Origin: Nymphaea colorata | Lineage: Eukaryota > Streptophyta > Magnoliopsida > Nymphaeales > Nymphaeaceae | DNA length: 64,000 nucleotides | Assembly (NCBI RefSeq): GCF_008831285.2 | Contig: NC_045141.1 | Coordinates: forward strand, 13,752,106-13,816,105 | Reading direction: 5' to 3' | Part shown: piece after piece, positions 57,380-64,000 of the stretch | Layout: the number at the start of each line of letters is the position of its first letter | Position numbering within the stretch: the first letter of the stretch is position 1 | Position numbers and translations under genes: made by a program | The notes under the pieces: model-generated | What the model was told of the DNA's origin: nothing | The model's database searches: none | Seen by the model: the letters and a program-made list of their open reading frames with translations, nothing else

Positions 57380-58385
57380 ATGGCGTCGTATAATAATGAT
57401 GGAACCAGTGATTCTCAGGGACACAACTCGACAAATGGATCTTCTATAGAACAGCATATTGTCGTGGAGACAGGTACCACTATTCTCAAAATTACAAATG
57501 TTCCATTAAATGGCTTAAATTATTTGTCATGGTCCAAAGCTGCTACTCTGTTTTTGAGTGGGAAACTTAAACTACGGTTCGTTAATGGAAAAAAAAAAAA
57601 AACAAAACCAGCCATTGACGACCTAACTATGATGAGTGAGAGTTTGGTTATCATATGATCATGTCTTGGTTATTAAACTCTATGGATGCCAAAATCGCTG
57701 AAAGCTTTTATTACTTCGAAACTGCCAAATAAATATGGAATGCTGCCAAAGAATGATATAGTGAAAAATACAGTACGGTGCACATGTATCAACTCTCGCA
57801 TGAAATCTAAGAGTTGAAGAAAAGTCATATGTCCTTGAGTGACTATATTGCTACGCTCAAAGGAAAGTGGAATCAAATGGACTCTCACTGCCCCCTTTCA
57901 ACCGATCTTGCTCGCATTAAAAGGCAGCGAGATCAAGGAAGAACTTTCAAACTCTTGGCTGGTTTAGGTGAGGATTATGAACAAGCAAGAAGCCAAATAT
58001 TAATGACCTTTGATCTGCCCTCCTTGGATGTGTTGTGTAACACCCTCTTACGAGAAGAAAAAAGGATTAAGATTATGAAGACCGGTTGACACTATTGATA
58101 CTAAAACCAACAGTGAAAATATTGAAAAAGTTGGTTTTAATGCCTTGGTCAGGAAAAATTGGAGGCTCAGCAGTCTTTCAGAAAGAGAGGCAAATGATCA
58201 ATGTGCACATACTGCAAAAAAGAAGGGCATATTTGAGAAAAATGCTGGAATTTACACGGAAAGCCTACCAACAAGGGAAATCCTCTAAAGCGCAGTATAA
58301 GCTGCAGGCCCAACTGGTTCAGTCCAACGAAGATGAGGTTACTCTTGCTACTATTGCAAAGATGATTAAAGATTTGATTGGCTAG
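57380..58385 (+). pseudogene. copia-3 gag, broken
   Basis: Starts MASYNNDGTSDSQGHNS at ATG 57380. Gag motifs: ETGTTILKITNVPLNGLNYL, SWSKAATLFLSGKLKLRF, then in another frame MSLSDYIATLKGKWNQMDSH and TFKLLAGLGEDYEQARSQIL. The zinc knuckle near 58210-58255 reads CTYCKK, GHI, stop, EKCW. Frameshifts near 57590 (A-run), 57720 and 58090. Confidence 0.88.
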
Positions 58386-58397
58386 AAACACACCTAC

Positions 58398-58706
58398 ATG
58401 GTAACAGCTGCATCAGCGCTCACTTCACCCATGAATCAGCCAGGTATGAACTCAAACCGCTCTCTTACTAGAAAATACTCTTGGATCATGGATTCTAGCA
58501 CATGTGAATATATGTCATGTTTCATAAATAACTTGAAAGGTATAGAAAATAAAAGTGAAAATAGAACTGTCACTATAGCTGATGGCACCTCTATTAAAAT
58601 TATTGGAGTTGGGAAAACAAATCTTTTTGAAAAGGAATTGAAGAATCTTTATATGCACAATCCAACATCCAATCTTCTTTCGTCTCTAAGATTACACATT
58701 ATCTAA
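58398..58706 (+). pseudogene. copia-3 protease with altered active site
   Basis: Reads YSWIMDSSTCEYMSCF where the family has Asp-Ser-Gly-Ala. The catalytic Asp is kept but the glycine is Ser. Downstream SNLLSSLRLHI precedes a frame break. Confidence 0.82.
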
Positions 58707-58765
58707 ATTGCAATGTTATTTTTTCTCCCATCAATGTAATCTTTCAGGATAGACTGACGAAGAGG

Positions 58766-59690
58766 ATGATTGGTGAAGGAAAAGAAGTGAACGGAGTGTA
58801 TGTGATTAGTCAAAATAATGATGTTACTACGATTGCTAGCTCGGGATTTAATTCTCCCTTATGGCATTGCAGGCTTGGCCATCCGTTCACTAGAGTCCTG
58901 TTTCTAATATTTCCTCATGAAGTATTTGACTTAGATGTGTGTGAAATTTGTCAATATGCAAAAAAGACTAGCCCTTCTTTTGGTTTGTCTGAAACTATTG
59001 CTAGTAAACCATTTAAACTGGTACATGCTGATATTTGGGGTCCTGTCCCAGTAGCCTCTTATAATGGTTTTAAATATTATTTATCTTTTATTGATGAATT
59101 CTCTAAGGTAACTTGGTTATATCTTCTTAATTTCAAGGATCAAGTTCTTGAAAAATATGTGATTCACTATAATATGTTGAACATTCAATACAATGTTTGT
59201 ATTAAGACCCTGAGAACCGACAATGGGACTGAGTTTAAAAATAGGTTTTTTGAAAATTTTGAGAATACGAGTGGCACGATGCATCAATATTCATGTGTAA
59301 AAACTCTGCAACAGAATGGAGTAGTCGAGAGGAAAAATCATCATATTCTTGAAATTACTCGTTCCTTACTTTTTCGGTCTTGTATGCCTAAACAATTTTA
59401 GAGCAAGGCGATTATGACGGCTTGCTATCTAATTAACCGAACTCCTAGCTTCAGACTAAGAGGAAAATCACCTGTTCACCTCTTTACTGAGCGAAAGATC
59501 AATATCAAACACTTGAAGTTGTTTGGTAGCATCATGTATGTTATGATCGACAAAACTAAACGCAACAAACTTAGTTTGAAAGCTTACAAATGTGTGTTTA
59601 TGGGATATTCAGTCAATAAAAAGGGCTATAGATGCTACAACCCTCATGACCAGTGTATGTATATCTCTAGGGATGTCAAATTTCACTAAT
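58766..59690 (+). pseudogene. copia-3 integrase
   Basis: Zinc domain WHCRLGHPF ... CEICQYAKK; catalytic residues in LVHADIWGPV, LRTDNGTEF and NGVVERKNHHILE. A TAG at 59399-59401 (where Trp is usual) interrupts the core end; the frame resumes YLINRTPSFRLRGKSP and runs to GYRCYNPHDQCMYISRDVKF. Confidence 0.9.
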
Positions 59691-59692
59691 CG

Positions 59693-60775
59693 ATGCCGTA
59701 TTTTAAAAACCACCATCATCAAGAAAGACGACAGGAGGAGACTACCTTACCAAATATTTGCATATATGATGATTTAGTCGTCATTTCTACAAACCAAGGA
59801 TATCTTAATGAACAAGAAGAAACTCAAGTGCAAACCTTGATCGAAAACATGGGAGCTCATGAAGTTGAAGTTGAAGTTGAAGGTAACACAACTGAAGTCC
59901 CCGAGCCTAAAAGATCACAAAGAGTCATTCAAGCACCTAGGCACTTGAAAGATTATGCCACATACAAGGTGGTTATGCATCCTATCGAAAAATGTGTGAC
60001 GTTCAAAAATTTTTCCGACAAACACTTTGCTTTTTTGGCCACCATAGAAAGAGAGGTAGAACCAAGATCATATGAGGAGGCCAAAGATAATCCTATTCAG
60101 ATCAAAGCTATGTAGGAAGAGCTTGATGTCCTAAACAAAAATCAAACATGGGAAGTTACTCAATTGCCTGAAGGAAAACACGTAGTTGGCTGCAGATGGG
60201 TTCTTAAAATCAAATACAACAGTAATGATACAGTGGAGAGATACAAGGTCAGGCTCGTTGCAAAAGGCTACAATCAAACACAAGGATTGAATTACGATGA
60301 AACTTTTGCCCCGGTAGTCAAGATGAATATTGTTCGAATATTGCTCTCGATCTCTTGCAGTTATGGTTGGCCACTATTTCAATTAGATGTAAAAAATGCT
60401 TTTTTGTAGGAAAACTTACAAGAAAAAGTATATGTGAAACTACCTCCTGGATGGTCTCAAGGGAACTTTACATCAGTGTGCAAGCTACCAAAATCGATAC
60501 ACAGACTTAAACAATCTCCTTAATTGTGGCTCTTGAAATTGAGCAAAGCTCTTGAACAATATGGATTCTACAGGAGCAAAGTCGACAACTCTTTGTTTAT
60601 CTGTAAGAAAGCAAATAATATTACTTTGGTGTTTATCTATATAGATGACATAATTATCACTGGAAGCAACAGTCTCAAAATCGAGGAGACGAAAGAATTG
60701 CTTCAGAAAACCTTTGACATAAAGGATTTGGGAAGGTTAAAATATTTTCTAGGGATAGAGATTGTCCGTTGAGGA
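59693..60775 (+). pseudogene. copia-3 linker and reverse transcriptase
   Basis: Linker with VPEPKRSQRVIQAPRHLKDY, then stop at 60113, [48 protein letters not shown], stop at 60407, then SIHRLKQSP, stop at 60522, and the active site FIYIDDIIITG. The YxDD aspartates remain. Stops mostly replace Trp or Gln/His codons. Confidence 0.9.
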
Positions 60776-61593
60776 AAGGATTGTTCGTTACATAGAATAT
60801 ATGTCACAGATCTACTCAAAGAAACTGGAAAACTTGGATGTTGTCCTGCAGATACATCGGTGCTTATCAACCACAAAGAAGATAATACCGAGAGACATGA
60901 GACCCCAGAAATTTCAAGATATCAACGATGGTGGGGAAACTTATATATCTCACAGTTACAAGACCCGACATCACCTTTGCAGTAAATCTTATTAGTCTAC
61001 ATATGCATGATCCAACTCAAAAACATTGGGATATGGTTGAACAGATTCTCAAATATTTTGAAAAAGTCTTTGGCCAATGATTAATATATAAACAAAATGG
61101 CCATGTCAACATTCAAGCATATTCTGATGCAGATTGGGGAGGAAGCATGGATCGAAAATCCACTACTAGATATTGTATTTACGTAGATGATAACCTAGTA
61201 TTTTGGCAAAGTAAGAAACAATGAGTCACTTCTAGGACCAGTGTAGAAGGAGAGTACAGGGTGATAGCCACTACAGCTAGTGAAATTATTTGGATTTGTA
61301 CCATGTTATCTGAAATGGGCATAGAATTCAATTCTCCCACACCAATGCATTGTGATAATCAAGCTGCCATGCACGTCGTAGCAAATGCTTTGTTTCATGA
61401 ACGAACAAAACATATAGAAATTGACTATCACTTCATACGATAAAATGTTCAGAATGGTGAAATCAATATTCCCTTCACACCGAGCTCAAAACAACTTACA
61501 GATGGATTAACAAAAACAATATCAAGAAAGGAGTTACATGATGCCATTAACAAGTGGGGCTGCCATGACTTGTATGCCCCACTTGAAGGGGAG
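60776..61593 (+). pseudogene. copia-3 RNase H and pol C-terminus
   Basis: Motifs AYSDADWGGSMDRKSTT, TSVEGEYRVIATTASEIIW, MHCDNQAAMHV and ERTKHIEIDYHFIR, ending HDLYAPLEGE at the purine tract. Stops near 61079, 61223 and 61441. Confidence 0.88.
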
Positions 61594-61890
61594 TGATGAG
61601 AAGACCCGTTACAACATCACGCAAGCATTTGTCAAGTATTCTTACCTTATTGATTTTGCTCTTGTTACCATTCACGCTTTGTATGGCCGCTAATGGAACG
61701 TTGAGAAAAATTCCTTCCTCATAAATCTTTCCTCAACAACTACATATTCTTTGTAAGTCTGGCAAATGTGTAATGAGAAAACAAAGCAAGACTGTGTGAT
61801 GTTATTGCCATGGATGTAGGATTTACAAATCCAAACCACATAAATTCGTGTGTGCACTCTCCTCTTTTCTCTTTCTCTCAAAAATTATCA
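61594..61890 (+). repeat. copia-3 3' LTR
   Basis: Pairs with 57022-57317 and is followed by ctctc at 61891-61895. Confidence 0.92.
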
Positions 61891-61895
61891 CTCTC

Positions 61896-64000
61896 TCTCT
61901 CTCTCTCTCTTTTGCCCTCTTACTCTCACTCTCTCATGCATGCATGGAAGCATACATAGGTGTACCGTTCCCCACCCAGTTGGGTGGTAGCTCGGGTTGG
62001 ATCAAGGAGAAAGGGGAGAGGTGGTATCCCCCACCCTCAAGGCTTTTCGTTGCCTCTTACGTGTGCCAACAAAACGAAAGTAAAGTTAAGATAGACAAAA
62101 CACCACATGCTATCATGTTTGTTGGCTCCATTCTTGGGCAACGAGCTCATCTTCCATCCTCATGTAAGACTTCACCATATAGGGCTTCTTCAATATCTCT
62201 ACGTTTAGCCATGGGCTTGGACTCGACACTATTCTATTTTTTTACCTCTTTGTTCATTTGGCTAAAGGCTCTCCATCTTTCTCTATTTCTTCTTTTGATA
62301 AAATTTGGCTTCTCCAAATTGCACAAACTCCTTCACCCTTGTGGCAAGCCAATGCTCTTGTGCTCCATGCCCTTCAAAGCTCTCTGGCATTCTTTATCTT
62401 GTTCTCTTCTTTTCTTCTTTAACCTGACAAAGGGATTTTTTGGTCGAGCAAAACCGCATGCTTCCTAGGTACTCTGATTATCATTGCGACCTTGCCTTCT
62501 TTTTACAACTTTAGAAAGCACTGAAAAAACTGACATGCTTTGACTTTCCATATATATTCAGAACTACCATATCTTTTATCATCCTTCAATCAGGAGTCCT
62601 CATTACCATGCTGAACTACCCACCTTCCTTGCTGTTCTTTTTTCATTATCATGCTTATTTAGCAAATTAATTTTGTCGTGCTTCAGGTGGTCATTAATCT
62701 TTACTTAGTTGTGGCTGCACCCCATATGGTACTTCCTTTTAATGTGTAAAGTTGCCTTTTTTTCCCCTTTTCATAACGACTAATGTTCTTTTGAAACTTT
62801 AATAGAATCATTCGACATTTTGTACTTCCATCCAGCAACATCTAAGAACCCTAGAGGTACAAATTAAAATTTTCATCAAGTTTAGAACATGTCGTACTTT
62901 ATCGAGCTTCCTCACTACTCCATCAAACATCATAACTTTTATGGTTCATAAACCAATAACTTTAAACTTCACCATTGTTACCTAAGAGGGCAGTTTCTCC
63001 CAATGTTTTACAACCCAGTGACTCAGGACTGATTAGACTGTTCTCAATTCGTGATTGGGCAGGTCAATCTGGTAACCTGGACTGGGTTATGTTAATTTCT
63101 TTTGTCCAAAAAAATATATAACTTGTCATTTAAGCATAAAAAAAATTGTAAAATGGCTTATTTTCACTTATATGAATAAAAAAAGCCAAACTAACATCAA
63201 GTGAAATCACAACTTAGTTCATCCTCCATGAATTGTAACAATTTGACACGTCCAATGCAAAAACATTAAGAAAACTCAAATATTGCTTGATTTTGAACAA
63301 ACTGAACTTGTACGTTTAATAAAATAACAAATCAAACTTATATCTTATACCTTCTGGGAACAAATAGAACTTATATCTTAACATGTATCAGCTATAGAAA
63401 GCAGAAAAATATTGAAAATAAAGTAAAATGAGTCAACCTAGGTTGACTCACTAAGGGGCTGAGACGAGCCGAGTCGCCCGAGTTACTAGGTTGACTCGGC
63501 GAGTTTATAAACTTTGATTTATCCACCACATGGATTATAGAAATCAAACCATTCTCGGTGTGGCCACATATGATGTGATGCATTCAAGTCCAAAATCCAG
63601 CAATCCATTACAGGTAGAGATCCATGATATGCTACATGCAAATACTCATCTTCATTTATGTGACTAGTCCAATCCGTTCTTCTTTTCTGCAATCTTACCA
63701 ATTGAAGAAGAAAATCATGATGAGTAACTTCTTTTGACTCTTTCAACCCTCTAGGCCCTTCTTTGATGCTTTAAAAAATTTCAGTTACACCTTTTCTCAT
63801 GACAATAAAAACACTACAGCTCACTAAAGTCTTTCTTAAGTCCTCTTGACTTAAATTGATAATCATCTCTAGAAAATTTTTTCCTTTATTTTTGTTACAG
63901 CATCTTTCCTCCTCACAAGTCTATTGGCTTGAACTTTCACTTGCATCATAGCTCTTCATGTTCCTTCCATATGACAAAGGCCCACTAGTTACCTCTTCTA
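61896..64000 (+). repeat. Duplicated block copy C, distal segment
   Basis: Matches inverted copy A (14004-13182 then 8018-6820) and, from about 62530, copy B (39222-40480). It carries the unoccupied copia-2 site at 62801-62805. An open frame at 61848-62468 crosses the copia-3 LTR border and is not kept in copy A, so it is not a gene. Confidence 0.85.
63390..64000 (-). pseudogene. Old copia gag/protease relic in copy C
   Basis: Minus-strand pieces: FSRDDYQFKSRGLKKD and CFYCHEKRC (zinc-knuckle remnant), HHDFLLQLVRLQKRRTDWTS, INEDEYLHVAYHGSLP, CWILDLNASHHM and REWFDFYNPCGG. The protease motif has Leu-Asn where Ser-Gly is expected. It runs off the right edge. Confidence 0.72.

Larger units (their letters stand above)
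57022..61890 (+). mobile_element. copia-3: Ty1/copia retrotransposon in block copy C, decayed
   Basis: LTRs of 296 and 297 bp start TGATGAGAAG and end AATTATCA (canonical TG...CA). Primer site TGGTATCAGAGCA at 57318-57330 and purine tract ACTTGAAGGGGAG at 61581-61593. Plus-strand order gag, protease, integrase, RT, RNase H. I count about 33 LTR differences, so it is old. Gag-pol has many stops. Confidence 0.95.

Noticed and set aside
61848-62468. 206-codon open frame on plus
   Set aside because: It begins inside the copia-3 LTR and is not preserved as a frame in the homologous copy A sequence; composition is CT-rich. Non-coding duplicated DNA.

Overview
This is a repeat-dense stretch of a flowering-plant nuclear genome. 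The evidence is plant-type LTR retrotransposons primed by initiator-Met tRNA, a plant L1-type LINE, a chromovirus fragment, CYP82-like cytochrome P450 debris and spliced host-gene pieces with GT..AG introns. CYP82 makes a grass unlikely, but the species cannot be named from this window. The only host gene that looks intact is the 5' end of an F-box gene cut by the left edge. Most of the rest is transposons, dead P450 fragments and ancient duplicated blocks.

Layout. 1-297: first 99 codons of an F-box/LRR-type gene (minus). 402-5428: copia-1, a young, structurally complete but coding-dead Ty1/copia element (minus) inserted about 105 bp upstream of the F-box ATG in the same orientation. 5429-6240: the displaced F-box upstream region, part of which recurs at 48.2 kb. 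6.24-22.5 kb: copy A (inverted) of a duplicated block, split by copia-2 (8024-13176) and by an L1-type LINE (about 14023-19385). 22.5-24.7 kb: truncated chromovirus inserted in a dead P450 exon. 24.75-26.67 kb: another duplicated segment with a hAT-like MITE. 26672-29712: a 3-kb solo LTR with a 5-bp target duplication. 29.9-36.5 kb: repeats plus the best preserved P450 pseudogene (32305-33673). 36.8-40.5 kb: block copy B. 40.5-42.8 kb: an old LINE remnant. 42826-45438: a TIR-bounded element carrying four exons of a DHHC palmitoyltransferase gene, the most striking object here. 45.4-48.8 kb: minisatellite, low-complexity DNA and the copied F-box upstream sequence. 49.0-57.0 kb: further copies of the P450-flank repeats, MITEs and minisatellite, leading into block copy C. 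57022-61890: copia-3. 61.9-64 kb: rest of copy C.

Relations. A CYP82-like P450 locus seems to have been duplicated several times as already broken pieces; two fragments share the same stop codon. The duplicated block (P450 3' flank, AT-rich spacer, copia gag/protease relic) is present three times, and copies lacking a given insertion serve as natural empty sites for copia-2, copia-3 and the LINE. Hand comparison of LTR pairs gives a relative order: copia-1 (7 differences in 364 bp) is much younger than copia-3 (about 33 in 296 bp) and copia-2 (clearly diverged). All coordinates of degenerate repeats are approximate, and all identity statements are by eye.
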